Assembly (NCBI RefSeq): GCF_028882255.1
Contig: NZ_JARBUY010000007.1
Coordinates: 80,420 to 144,419 of the forward strand
Reading direction: 5' to 3'
From: Maribacter polysaccharolyticus
GTDB lineage: Bacteria; Bacteroidota; Bacteroidia; Flavobacteriales; Flavobacteriaceae
Length of the DNA stretch: 64,000 nt
In this document: piece after piece, positions 45,607 through 54,352 of the stretch
Position numbering within the stretch: the stretch's first letter is position 1
How the letters are laid out: each line of letters opens with the position of its first letter
Position numbers and translations under genes: made by a program
Notes under the pieces: model-generated
What the model was told of the DNA's origin: nothing
Databases searched by the model: none
The model's input: the letters and a program-made list of their open reading frames with translations, nothing else

Positions 45607-46236
45607 TTAGTGGTGTTTTGGTATGTTTGCCCCTAAAACGATATTCCTTTCGGCAGTCCAATGTCCCGATTCCCTATAAAGTTCAACAATTCCGGAATGG
45701 CCGCCCCTCGGATTCCGGGAAAAATTTTCTTTTGCTGAAAGTATGGGGTCTCCCTTAAAACGGAAATCTTCAATCCAATAGTATTTTCCATTCGGTTCCA
45801 GAACCGTGATATGGATATGTTCAGGTTCTCGGCCATCAGGATATGCAGCTGGGCGGAAGGTATAAAACGTATACTTGCCATCTTTGGCCGTTTTTATCCA
45901 ACCTCGAATATATCCATGTCTTTTTGCCCATCCTTTTTCATCCCCTTTCTTTTTGTAAATCCCCTGTCGATCGGTATGATAGATATACAGGATGACATTT
46001 TCGGCAGGTGTTTTCGCATCCTTTTGAAAAACGGTTCCGGTTATCTTCAGTTTAGGTTTGGAGTTATGGAAATCCGGAAGGGTGTCAATAGCGGATAACA
46101 CGTTGTCTGCGTACTCAAAAATGGCCTCGCAACCTTCACAAGGTCCTCCGACCAATTGGTTTTCCGAATGCTCGGATTGTGATCGGCAAGCATAAACCAT
46201 GAGTAGCAATACCGATATGTATAGGAGTCGTTTCAT
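45607..46236 (-). CDS. Intradiol ring-cleavage dioxygenase-like lipoprotein
   Basis: A 209-aa lipoprotein (LLLMVYAC). The fold is the protocatechuate 3,4-dioxygenase beta-sandwich: LKITGTVFQKDAKTPAENVILYIYHTDRQGIY followed by FRPAAYPDGREPEHIHITV. The Tyr and the HIH residues correspond to the Fe(III) ligands (two Tyr, two His), which seem kept. The end GGHSGIVELYR and RNIVLGANIP is typical. Exported family members in Bacteroidota have no known aromatic substrate, so activity is uncertain. The Cys-containing GGPCEGCEAIFE near the N-terminus is also typical of this subgroup. Confidence 0.82.
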   Translation of the reverse strand: MKRLLYISVLLLMVYACRSQSEHSENQLVGGPCEGCEAIFEYADNVLSAIDTLPDFHNSKPKLKITGTVFQKDAKTPAENVILYIYHTDRQGIYKKKGDEKGWAKRHGYIRGWIKTAKDGKYTFYTFRPAAYPDGREPEHIHITVLEPNGKYYWIEDFRFKGDPILSAKENFSRNPRGGHSGIVELYRESGHWTAERNIVLGANIPKHH

Positions 46237-46340
46237 TTTATTTTAATCAACCTACGTTATCTGCCCTGTGTACTTTTTCGGTATGGGCAATACCTTTCTA
46301 CGGGTAGGGAAGAATTTTATAAGGACACCATGGGGGGTGG

Positions 46341-46784
46341 TTATTTTTTAAGTTCCATATGTAAGGTGGGATACGGCTTGCCCAAGGAATCCAATTTCGA
46401 ACGTTTTATGGTTTCGAACCCACAATGTTCGTAAAATCCCACGGCTTGTTCATTTTGTTCGTTCACATCCACTTTTTTTACCTCCATATGTGCAATGGCA
46501 TATTGCAATAGTGTTTTCCCTATTTTCTTCCCCCTGTATTGGGGATCGATGAAAAGCATTTCCAAATTTTGATCCGCCACTCCAAGAAAACCGACTATTT
46601 TACCGCCATCGTCCCTCATACATCTCAATGCAACGGCATCTAAATAGGTGTTTAAAATCAGTGGTTTGAAGTATCGGATATCTTCCTCTTTTAAGAAGTG
46701 ATGGGTTGCCCGGACAGAAGCCTCCCAAAGTTCAACGATCTGTTTATATTCGCTCTTTTTAACCGTATCTATTTCCTTGTCCAT
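46341..46784 (-). CDS. GNAT-family N-acetyltransferase
   Basis: About 147 aa from ATG 46784 (MDKEIDTVKKSEYKQIVELW). A frame to 46814 exists but adds non-family residues. The acetyl-CoA-binding motif A is MLFIDPQYRGKKIGKTLLQYAI (R/QxxGxG/A as RGKKIG), followed by VDVNEQNEQAVGFYEHCGFETI. The form resembles the YiaC/PhnO-like small acetyltransferases. The acceptor is unknown. A single-gene unit. Confidence 0.87.
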   Translation of the reverse strand: MDKEIDTVKKSEYKQIVELWEASVRATHHFLKEEDIRYFKPLILNTYLDAVALRCMRDDGGKIVGFLGVADQNLEMLFIDPQYRGKKIGKTLLQYAIAHMEVKKVDVNEQNEQAVGFYEHCGFETIKRSKLDSLGKPYPTLHMELKK

Positions 46785-46886
46785 TGGTGTTCTACGCCTA
46801 AGGTCGTGTGTCATGCATATTAGAAGGAATAAGATAGTGATTTTTTAAATGCCTTTCCACCCCTTGGGAAACCATGGTCCATCGAT

Positions 46887-48101
46887 CTATTGTACTATTT
46901 TAAAAATAAGAAGGGCTATACAGGTAATCAGGGCCGTATAGGGCAAACCAATGGGATAGTTTTTAATCCCTTTCGGAATTTCCTTTTCCCTTTTTTTTAT
47001 ATGGATCAAGGCGATATTGAGCACCGTAAATACGATAAGAATGATAAAGCTTGTCGCTTCTGCCAAACCAACCAGCGGAAAGAAAAGTGCTAAAACCAAC
47101 ACTAGGGCAGTTGCAAATACCGTGGCCTTTATGGGGGTTCGGGTTTTTGCATTTATCCCTGATAAAAATCGGGGTGCTTTTTTTTCCTTACCCAAACCAT
47201 AGAGGACCCTTGACGACATTACGATTTGTACCAAGGCCCCGTTAATGCCCGTAAGTACACTTATCAAGAGAAAAATAAATTCCACAGTGGTCCCATCCCC
47301 TTCAATGATCTTGGCCAATGGTGCGTTGGCCATGGCCAGTATATCGGGAGCAACGGTCAATACCATGGTCGTGGATACAAGTAAATAGAGTATAGTGGTA
47401 CAAATAACAGCCAAGATCATTGCTTTTGGCAATACTTTCTTTACGTTTTTCACTTCTTCTGCCATGTTTACCATGTCTTCAAAGCCAATAAAAGCATAGA
47501 AACTGAGGAAGGCCCCCGATAGTATCCCGATAAGGGGGAACCCACTGCTGAAGTGGGTTTCCAAGTCTGAAAGGATATTCGGGATTTGGCCCAGGTTCTC
47601 CCCTTTGGAAAATAGGATATAACATAAGGCCCCAACCTCGATCAGGGTAATCACCAAAACGACTTTTACCGATTCGCCGATCCCCCAGGCACAAACAATT
47701 CCCATAAGTATGACCAGGACAGTGATTCCGATCGCTTCGGGAACCGTGATCAAGTCTTGCAAAAAACCAATTGTGGCTACGGAAAGGGTAGCTGCCGATA
47801 CCACGCCGGTCAGGATTACCAACCATCCTACCAATCCGGAAAACCATGGATAATGGAAGGCTTCCTGGGCATATTTAGCTTCCCCGGCGCTTACGGGATA
47901 TCGCGATGCCAGCTCTGCGAATGTGAATACATTGAGAAAAGCCAAAACCCCGGCAATCAAAAAGGATAGGGGAGCGGCCATTCCGGCCATTCCGGCCACT
48001 TTGCCCGATAAGGCATAAAAACCACCGCCTACCATGGTACCCAGTCCATATAGAAATAAGGCAGGTAAAGAAATAGATCTTTTTAACGTCGTTGAATTCA
48101 T
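46887..48101 (-). CDS. APC-family amino-acid permease
   Basis: A 404-aa membrane protein with about 12 helices. The helix 1 signature LFLYGLGTMVGGGFYALSGKVAG (unwound Gly-rich segment) and the conserved SFYAFIGFEDMVNMAEEVKNVKKVLP motif in helix 6 place it in the APC superfamily. It would import amino acids or polyamines with protons, or exchange them. Its upstream neighbour on the same strand is a tandem Asp/Glu racemase gene (475-bp gap), so a link to amino-acid isomers is possible but not shown. Confidence 0.87.
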   Translation of the reverse strand: MNSTTLKRSISLPALFLYGLGTMVGGGFYALSGKVAGMAGMAAPLSFLIAGVLAFLNVFTFAELASRYPVSAGEAKYAQEAFHYPWFSGLVGWLVILTGVVSAATLSVATIGFLQDLITVPEAIGITVLVILMGIVCAWGIGESVKVVLVITLIEVGALCYILFSKGENLGQIPNILSDLETHFSSGFPLIGILSGAFLSFYAFIGFEDMVNMAEEVKNVKKVLPKAMILAVICTTILYLLVSTTMVLTVAPDILAMANAPLAKIIEGDGTTVEFIFLLISVLTGINGALVQIVMSSRVLYGLGKEKKAPRFLSGINAKTRTPIKATVFATALVLVLALFFPLVGLAEATSFIILIVFTVLNIALIHIKKREKEIPKGIKNYPIGLPYTALITCIALLIFKIVQ

Positions 48102-48576
48102 TTTCCGAAATACCGTCCACGAACAAATTAGGCCCTTTTAAAGGGCTTGACCGATGTTTTAATGGAATGTTGATGCTATTTAAAATAACATATTTGGGTT
48201 GCACTGGCAATGATCAGCCGAAAATCCATTAAATAAATGCCAATAAAATGAATTCAACCGGAGTTCCCTTGGGCCATGATTCATAGAGCGGCCCAATACT
48301 CCAGGTCATAGGGTGCGATGTTTTTTCTTTTCGCCAATACTTTCGGGCACCGTTTTGATTCGGCTTGTAGCTTGTGTTTATAGGGCCTTGACCAATAGGG
48401 GCGATATGAAAATCGCCAAAATCAGGCTTGTTTGGCTTTGGCGGGGACAATGCCAAGGATCACCTTGTGGAGTAAATTATTTCTAAAAAAAAACGGTAAG
48501 CAAAATGGAATATATTGTTGGACTCTAGAGAGCAGTACCGGGGATTTTCATGGGACACATAGGCACAAGCCGTGTT
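48102..48576. other. Intergenic region between permease and racemase
   Basis: 475 bp. A 75-codon minus-strand frame (48229-48456) is open but has an uneven composition rich in Pro, Lys and Trp without any known motif, so I do not call it. The permease promoter should be in the right part of 48102-48220. Confidence 0.4.
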
Positions 48577-50001
48577 TTAATGGGGTGCTTTGGACAAATC
48601 CACTATTCTTTTTGCCAAAACCAAAGTAGGATCTATTAGTTCAACCGTTTTTTCCCCGACTTTGAGTTCCTTGGTTTGCGGAAATAGCAGGGGCAGTTCC
48701 GTGCAACCCAAAATAATTACCCGGGCCCCATTTTCAATGAGATAATTGGCTCCCTTAAGGATATGTTCTTTACAAACCCCTTCCGTATGGCCTGCTTTTA
48801 CGCCGTATTCCCCATAAATGCTTTCCATTACATCAGCCTGATGCAGTTCATCCGGAAAAATGACCTGAAGTCCAAAATGAATGAGAGCATTGTAATAAAC
48901 CTTGCTTTGAACGGTACCACTCGTTGCCAATAACCCTACATGGGTTCCCTTGCCGAAATTCTTTACAATATATTCTGCCGTGGTCGTTATCATGTTAACG
49001 ATGGGTACATTCAGGTGTTCCTGTATTTGTTTGACAAAGGCATGCGCGGTATTGCATGGTATTGCAATGGCATCCGAACTGGCCGCTTCCAATTTTTTAC
49101 ACGTTGAAAACAAAGCAATGGTCGGGTCTGTTTGGTTTTGGATCAAATTGGCCGTTCTGTCGGGGATTTGAGGATTTTGCTCCACGACCATCTTTATGTG
49201 GTCCTGGTCTTTTTTTGCGGGTGTGTTTTGAATGATTTTATTCATTAAATCGACCGTTGCCGAAGGTCCGACCCCTCCTACGATACCAAGTTTGAATGGT
49301 TTGGCATGCGGCATGTTCCCTTTTGCCAAAGCGTAGTTCGCATAAACCTCATTAACGTCTATAATGGGAATCCCCCTTTTCCAAAGTTGATTGACAAGGA
49401 GCGAAATTTCGGTTACACAAGGTAAAATAACTTCACAACCTTTTGCTTTTAGCCCTATACAGGCCTCGTATATGTATTCTAAAGGCAAACCATCCAAGTA
49501 CCCGTTTTTTATTCCTGCTTCTCCGTATAAAGCCTTCATTAAACGGGCCTGATTCTCAGGATAGACCAATTCAAAATCCTGAAAATATTTTTTCAGCAAG
49601 AAGGAGTCTTTCACAAAGTTGGAGGTCAACACCCCGATTTTTGTTCCTTTTTCAAATCTGGAATCCAGGTAATCGGTAATGGCCTCAAAAATATTGATAA
49701 TCGAAATGGATGTTTCTGTTTGTAATTCCTCTATAAAAGAATGACTGGCAAAACAGGGCAGCAAAATTTTAGACACATTTTTTTGTTCAAAATTCTTACA
49801 AATGGAAAAGGTGTAAAATTTCCTGGATTTGATATCCTGCTCTTCATATAGGGCAGATTCAATCTGGCTATAGGGTTGTTGTTCAAAAATGAAATGGTAA
49901 TTCTTTTGGTGTTTTAAAACCTCTTTGTTTTTTAGGAGCTTAAAAAATAAATCGCCACCAGATAATGTGCCCAAGCCACCGATTACCGCTATTTTATCCA
50001 T
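48577..50001 (-). CDS. Tandem aspartate/glutamate racemase-family protein (two fused domains)
   Basis: A 474-aa protein made of two homologous racemase domains. The N-half (about 1-225) starts MDKIAVIGGLGTLSGGDLFFKLL and has Cys in LLPCFASHSF and LPCVTEISLL. The C-half (about 235-470) starts KLGIVGGVGPSATVDLMNKI and has the usual PCNTAHAF and LGCTELPLLF. Both halves keep two catalytic-type Cys, although the N-half motifs are divergent from the PCNT(A/S)H and GCTE consensus. Ordinary members are single-domain dimers of about 230 residues; a fused pair would form the active dimer in one chain. It may interconvert L- and D-aspartate or glutamate. The APC permease lies downstream. Confidence 0.82.
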   Translation of the reverse strand: MDKIAVIGGLGTLSGGDLFFKLLKNKEVLKHQKNYHFIFEQQPYSQIESALYEEQDIKSRKFYTFSICKNFEQKNVSKILLPCFASHSFIEELQTETSISIINIFEAITDYLDSRFEKGTKIGVLTSNFVKDSFLLKKYFQDFELVYPENQARLMKALYGEAGIKNGYLDGLPLEYIYEACIGLKAKGCEVILPCVTEISLLVNQLWKRGIPIIDVNEVYANYALAKGNMPHAKPFKLGIVGGVGPSATVDLMNKIIQNTPAKKDQDHIKMVVEQNPQIPDRTANLIQNQTDPTIALFSTCKKLEAASSDAIAIPCNTAHAFVKQIQEHLNVPIVNMITTTAEYIVKNFGKGTHVGLLATSGTVQSKVYYNALIHFGLQVIFPDELHQADVMESIYGEYGVKAGHTEGVCKEHILKGANYLIENGARVIILGCTELPLLFPQTKELKVGEKTVELIDPTLVLAKRIVDLSKAPH

Positions 50002-50075
50002 TCGAATTATAATAATTATCCGTTCCGATCATGAACCATCGATCTAGCCAATGTTCACACTATCGGTAACGGGGT

Positions 50076-50114
50076 GTAACCTTTAGTTACGGGTTCAAAA
50101 TTACGTTTTTTCGG
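50076..50114. repeat. Dispersed repeat, copy 1 (pair with 54176-54213)
   Basis: TAACCTTTAGTTACGGGTT and the following AT-rich stretch to TTTTTTCGG match 54176-54213 at about 80% of positions. It lies in the gap between the racemase and OmpA genes. The function is unknown; it may be a remnant of a mobile or intergenic repeat. Confidence 0.45.
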
Positions 50115-50283
50115 GGAATCACCGACCTTGGAATTTCCGACCGACCAGGCTTTTGGACCTAGGTGGTTTCGCTTGCGCCTTGTGTAAAGATTCGGCCCTT
50201 TATAAATGCCGTAAAAATGATTCAAGTCATTACATAAAGTGTGGATTATTCTTAAAATGATGTAGCAATTCCGGAAAATGGGA

Positions 50284-50299
50284 TTACGCATTAGCGTAA
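50284..50299. promoter_or_regulatory. Operator-like palindrome upstream of the OmpA gene
   Basis: TTACGCATTAGCGTAA has perfect 6-bp arms around ATTA. It is 33 bp upstream of the ATG of the OmpA-family gene, near where the promoter or +1 would be, so a repressor site or leader hairpin is possible. Confidence 0.4.
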
Positions 50300-50332
50300 C
50301 TATCGAATCATAATCGGTAAAATAAATTCATT

Positions 50333-51526
50333 ATGAAAAATATAATCTTATGGGCCATTTTAGGATTGTTCCTAGGGGCCCCGAATACCGCACATGCACA
50401 GATTCTAAAGAAACTCAAAAAGAAAGTTGAACAAAAAGTCGAAAAGGAAATCGACAAGACCACCGACAAGGAAGAAGAAAAAGACCTCAAACAAGTGGAT
50501 AGTATTCAAGGTATCAAAAAAGAACCGGCGCAAGTGGTCAACAATGAAGTACAACAACCGACAAAGGCAGCCGAGCTGACCTTAAATTGGTCGAAATACG
50601 ATTTTGTGCCGGGGACCAAGGTCATTTATGATGATAATTTGGTAGGTGAGGAAAACGGTGAATTTCCGGCGCGATGGGATTTGATTCGTGGCAATGTTGA
50701 AATTGCCGAATTCGGTGGTGAAAATGTGATCATGTTTCGTGATGGTGCCCCGACCATAGTCCCGTATATGAAAAATGCTTCGGAAGACTATTTGCCGGAT
50801 GTATTTACCATTGAATTCGATTTGTACTGTGGGAAAGATAATTTTGTCATCTATTTGTTCGATAGGAAAAACCAAAAATCGGGAAGTCCCACAGGTTACA
50901 CGTATTTCAATATAAAATTCGACCGTATGGAAATGGGGAGGTCGGCCAGTAGGTTGCCGCAGGAAAACCTTGAACAACGAAGATGGATACATGTTGCCAT
51001 TGCCTATACGAACGGAAAATTGAAAGGATATATAGACCAAACCCGTTTGATAAATATCCCAAGAATTGATTTCGATCCCAAAGGGGTTTCATTACATAGT
51101 TATCATTGTAGCAACGACAACTTATACTACGTAAAAAATTTTCGAATTGCCGAAGGAGGGGTAAAATATTACGACCGTGTAATGCAGGATGGGAAAATCA
51201 TTGCCAACGGTATCCGTTTCGACACGGGCAAGGCCACTTTAAAGCCGGAGTCGATGGGAATCATTAATGAGATCGTACAAATGATGCAAGAACATCCCGA
51301 ACTTAAGTTCAGTGTAGAAGGCCATACGGATAGTGATGGAAGTGATGCCGATAATCTGGCGCTTTCCGAAAAACGTGCCCATACGGTCAAAAGCACCATG
51401 GTTCAACTGGGTATATCGGCGGATCGATTGACTACGGCAGGATTGGGTGAGTCCGCACCCATCGATACCAATGGAACACCGGAAGGGAAAGCGAACAACC
51501 GAAGGGTGGAGTTTGTGAAACAGTGA
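50333..51526 (+). CDS. OmpA-family protein with lectin-like middle domain
   Basis: A 397-aa exported protein. The signal peptide ends HAQ. A coiled, Lys/Glu-rich stretch follows (KKLKKKVEQKVEKEIDKTTD, about 24-60). A central beta-sandwich (about 80-280; FVPGTKVIYDDNLVGEENGE, FTIEFDLYCGKDNFVIYLFD) resembles a LamG-like lectin. The C-terminal OmpA domain (about 290-397) has IANGIRFDTGKATLKPES, FSVEGHTDSDGSDADNLALSEKRA and NRRVEFVK, and binds peptidoglycan. It likely joins the cell wall to the outer surface. A palindrome precedes the start. Confidence 0.87.
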   Translation: MKNIILWAILGLFLGAPNTAHAQILKKLKKKVEQKVEKEIDKTTDKEEEKDLKQVDSIQGIKKEPAQVVNNEVQQPTKAAELTLNWSKYDFVPGTKVIYDDNLVGEENGEFPARWDLIRGNVEIAEFGGENVIMFRDGAPTIVPYMKNASEDYLPDVFTIEFDLYCGKDNFVIYLFDRKNQKSGSPTGYTYFNIKFDRMEMGRSASRLPQENLEQRRWIHVAIAYTNGKLKGYIDQTRLINIPRIDFDPKGVSLHSYHCSNDNLYYVKNFRIAEGGVKYYDRVMQDGKIIANGIRFDTGKATLKPESMGIINEIVQMMQEHPELKFSVEGHTDSDGSDADNLALSEKRAHTVKSTMVQLGISADRLTTAGLGESAPIDTNGTPEGKANNRRVEFVKQ

Positions 51527-51599
51527 GCTGCGAACCAACCTGTATTGTGTTCTGGTGGCGTCTGAAATAAGGTGCAGGTCGTACCTGTAAGAAAAGGGT

Positions 51600-52013
51600 T
51601 TATGAAAAAGGTTCAAAACAATCGTAATTCCTTTGTCTGAATATTTTACCTTCCTTAAACTCAAAGACCTGGGCGAAATATGCGGTCATTTGTCCGTTAG
51701 CCCCAATATTTCCAATGGGCATGGCCAGTGTACCCCGCCATACGCATTCCAACACTACGGTATTCTCGACTGAAATCAGGTTCTTGATTTCGTAGGATTC
51801 TTTGGTTAGTATTTTGGAACCTTTATCCGAAGCCTCTTTTAGTTCTGGTAGCGTCCGTGTTGTACGTTGTTTTGTTAATGCATTGGGAAATTCGATTTGT
51901 TGCGAATCAGGATGGTAAAAGCCATCAGGTTCCTTTGAAGACTTTCTGTTTTCCAACATTTTCAAAAATTCAATTACGGTATTTTCGTTTGCGGTCAGTT
52001 CACTTTTATTCAT
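51600..52013 (-). CDS. SnoaL-like (NTF2-fold) protein
   Basis: A 137-aa protein with the cone-shaped NTF2 layout: NTVIEFLKMLENRK (first helix), FYHPDSQQIEFPNALTKQ, a beta region and the closing FEFKEGKIFRQRNYDCFEPF, which is the typical final strand motif (F/KxGKIxxxRxYxD). Such proteins are small ligand-binding or isomerase-like proteins. No substrate is suggested by context. It is convergent with the OmpA gene. Confidence 0.82.
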   Translation of the reverse strand: MNKSELTANENTVIEFLKMLENRKSSKEPDGFYHPDSQQIEFPNALTKQRTTRTLPELKEASDKGSKILTKESYEIKNLISVENTVVLECVWRGTLAMPIGNIGANGQMTAYFAQVFEFKEGKIFRQRNYDCFEPFS

Positions 52014-52033
52014 CGCGATAAGGTTTCAAATAG

Positions 52034-52591
52034 TTAACACACTTGTCGTTTTTTGGTCTTCCATTCTTTGGCAAGCATTGCATAGACCAAATCATCTACC
52101 CATTTTCCGTGAAAAAACAATCCTTCGACAAAATGGGCCTCCTTTCGAAATCCCAATCGCTCGATCAGCGTAATGGATTTAAGATTTTCGGGGTCAATCG
52201 ATGCAGTAATCCTATGTTTGTCCAAAGAGTTGAATAAATAGTCTATTACGGCCCATAAGGCTTCGGTCGCATATCCTTTTCCATGAAAATCCTTATGAAG
52301 TGTATAGCCGATTTCGACTTGTTTGTTTTCCGGGTCCGAATTTAAAAAGTGAATGCCGATATCCCCGATCAATTGATTTGTGGTTCTTTCGATAATGGCG
52401 AGTTGAAACCAGGTTCCCGGAATGTTGATAATGGGTGACGAGTTGGTTATGAATTTTGCAATATCGTCCACTGACTTGGGAATCGAGCTTAAGTATTTAT
52501 TGGTTTGTGGATCTGAGCGGTAACTGAAAATCGATGCTTTATCATCCATACGGATGGGTCTGATATGCAATCTATTTGTTCCGCAGTTCAT
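52034..52591 (-). CDS. GNAT-family acetyltransferase, RimJ/RimL type
   Basis: A 185-aa enzyme starting with the typical LHIRPIRMDDKASIFSYRSDPQTNKYL, then GDIGIHFL and QVEIGYTLHKDFHGKGYATEALWAVIDYLF with the acetyl-CoA loop HGKGYA, then KSITLIERLGFRKEAHF. The RimJ/RimL/Spd-like subgroup acetylates N-termini, amines or antibiotics. The target is unknown. Its ATG overlaps the stop of the upstream 56-aa gene in an ATGA arrangement, so it is translationally coupled to it. Confidence 0.87.
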   Translation of the reverse strand: MNCGTNRLHIRPIRMDDKASIFSYRSDPQTNKYLSSIPKSVDDIAKFITNSSPIINIPGTWFQLAIIERTTNQLIGDIGIHFLNSDPENKQVEIGYTLHKDFHGKGYATEALWAVIDYLFNSLDKHRITASIDPENLKSITLIERLGFRKEAHFVEGLFFHGKWVDDLVYAMLAKEWKTKKRQVC

Positions 52592-52758
52592 TGTTTTTTT
52601 CTTTTTTTTCGTGATAAGCCACTAATTAAAAAGGTAATGCATAGTAGTAGTAAAAAATATCGGAGTACAGTGGGTTCACCAAATATTGCGGTAAATTCGA
52701 CAATCAGGTAAACCACAAAGAAAAAAGTGGAAAGAAATAAGTGGTTATTCGATTTCAT
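52588..52758 (-). CDS. Small membrane protein (56 aa) coupled to the acetyltransferase
   Basis: An ATG at 52756-52758 opens 56 codons. After MKSNNH it has two hydrophobic helices (LFLSTFFFVVYLIVEFTAIF and VLRYFLLLLCITFLISGL) with a short GEPT loop between, and a strongly basic tail RKKRKKQ. The positive tail suggests that both ends lie in the cytoplasm. Its TGA overlaps the next ATG (ATGA), a strong sign that it is a real gene in the same transcript as the acetyltransferase. No family is recognised. Confidence 0.7.
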   Translation of the reverse strand: MKSNNHLFLSTFFFVVYLIVEFTAIFGEPTVLRYFLLLLCITFLISGLSRKKRKKQ

Positions 52759-53153
52759 AGTACAGTTTTTCCCATTAAGCCAAGTTAAAAAAAATTGATG
52801 GACTTCGTAAAAACATGTAACCTGTGAATAAGTCCAAGGCCTGTAATGTGCATAGGGGTTATGCCTGTCAACTTAGCGAAAAAAGTCGGTGATGATCATA
52901 GCCGTTCGCAAGATCGATCATAACTTGTGGTATGCAGGGGAAAAAAGCAATATCAGGAAAAGCCCTTCAACGATATCCGAACGAACGGGTAATGGAGTAG
53001 GATTTTTAAAGACGCATGAATAGGGCCGGATCTGGCTTTTAGGTATACGATAGGTTAAGGAAGACCTGCCAGAGCTTGTAGGAATCGGTATTATTTATGG
53101 TGGCTATTAAGGACTTGAGCCATGGTAGTGAACATTGACAGCGGTTGTTTAAT
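52759..53153. other. Intergenic region with fragment similar to the relic IS end
   Basis: 395 bp without a supported gene. The stretch 52864-52908 (GCCTGTCAACTTAGCGAAAA and following, through GATCATAGCCG) resembles 55663-55710 next to the left end of the deleted IS, so a trace of the same element may lie here. Confidence 0.35.
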
Positions 53154-53756
53154 TTAACCACATTTTTTCCCTAAATGAAGAAAGGGTCTATAGGCATAAT
53201 ATTTTAAAACTTCCTCCAAAGCCATTTTAAGCGCTTTGTTTATAGGTAAAATGATATTTCCCAAGTTAAAATCTATCTGATTCAATTGCATATAGTACGC
53301 TGTAAATACAGGTACATATAGTCCTTTGGTCATTGCTTCGGTGGTTGAACTATAATTTTCGGCTTGGCCTTCCTTGATGATTTTGCATGTGGCCAGTCTT
53401 AAATTTCCGTATTTATCAGTATTGGCGGCAAATCCAAAAAGTCTACAAATTAAACCCCGGTATTTGTAATTTCCACAACTACCTTGATCAATAATGGATA
53501 ATGGTTTGTAGATCAAACAGGTTGAACTTTGGGTTTTATTAAGCTTAACGATCGTCTTTTCGGCTTCTCCATTCAAAAATAAGTAAAATGCCCATGGTAA
53601 AAATTCCAAAGGGGAAGCTTCTATAGTTGGGTAAGTACAACATTTTCCACAGCCAGCAACACAACTTAGCCCTGATGTTTTCCCAAACTGAACGGTTTCT
53701 TGTTCTAATTTGGAAAAAAGGTTTTCCACTAATCGAACCTTTCGCTCTATCGTCAT
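53154..53756 (-). CDS. YkgJ-type cysteine cluster protein
   Basis: A 200-aa protein with the zinc/iron-chelating Cys cluster CVAGCGKCCTYPTIEASPLE near residue 30 and further Cys at STCLIYKPLS, QGSCGNYKYRGLICRLFG and RLATCKIIKEG. This is the YkgJ (UPF0153) pattern, where Cys residues coordinate a metal. The second hydrophobic stretch (FLPWAFYLFLNG) is part of the fold rather than a membrane helix. Function is not known. It lies before the start of the repeat array at 54 kb. Confidence 0.8.
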   Translation of the reverse strand: MTIERKVRLVENLFSKLEQETVQFGKTSGLSCVAGCGKCCTYPTIEASPLEFLPWAFYLFLNGEAEKTIVKLNKTQSSTCLIYKPLSIIDQGSCGNYKYRGLICRLFGFAANTDKYGNLRLATCKIIKEGQAENYSSTTEAMTKGLYVPVFTAYYMQLNQIDFNLGNIILPINKALKMALEEVLKYYAYRPFLHLGKKCG

Positions 53757-54352
53757 TATTTTTTATCGAAGATAGACTTAATATTCCTACGAAGGTCGAT
53801 TTATTTTTGAAAAGAAATCAATCCGATGTCATGGTCACAGGTTTCCATCGATAGTTTGCCAAGAAGATCAAGGTGAACTAAACCTAGTCTCGTCCTCTAA
53901 TATGCCTACAGGTTAAAATTGATCTTTCGCTGATAATTTATATAGCCTATTCGGTGTTTTATAATCTAAATATAAATGTAATCTTACTTCAATGCATTTT
54001 TTGCAGCTCTTTTTGCATGAGCCACGTCAGCAAAGGTTTGGTTGCAAATACGATCTGCGATTCAGCATACTTTTATCGTTTCACAAGTAAATAATACATT
54101 TAAAGTTAAACATTTATTCGTCCCGAATACTCTAGTCTAAACTGTCCGGTTTAAAGGGAGGAGGTCAATTTAATATAACCGTCAGTTACGGGTTTTAAGT
54201 TAATGTTTTTCGGTTTTGCACTGACGCCCGCAATGTGGAATGGATTCGGACTGCCTGTCCCGAACGGGTTTGGGGGTAGTCGAATCTGCCGTTCCGAGCA
54301 AAGCGAACAGTAAAACAAATTGCGGTTATACATCGTGGTATACGGTGCATTG
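53757..54352. other. Intergenic region at the left edge of the cassette array
   Basis: About 600 bp, AT-rich, without a supported gene. It contains the second copy of the dispersed repeat (54176-54213) and a following 100-bp stretch with several short inverted repeats (for example GTCCCGAACGGG near 54259) that may be an old attC-like site. Confidence 0.4.
54176..54213. repeat. Dispersed repeat, copy 2 (pair with 50076-50114)
   Basis: TAACCGTCAGTTACGGGTTT and the next bases to TTTTTCGG match 50076-50114 at about 80%. It marks the left border of the AT-rich array. Confidence 0.45.

Noticed and set aside
45434..45661. 75-codon minus-strand frame after the intradiol-dioxygenase-like gene
   Set aside because: It overlaps the true C-terminus (ending LGANIPKHH) in another frame and has no motif.
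48229..48456. 75-codon minus-strand frame between permease and racemase
   Set aside because: No recognisable domain and odd composition; could be decayed sequence but cannot be supported.
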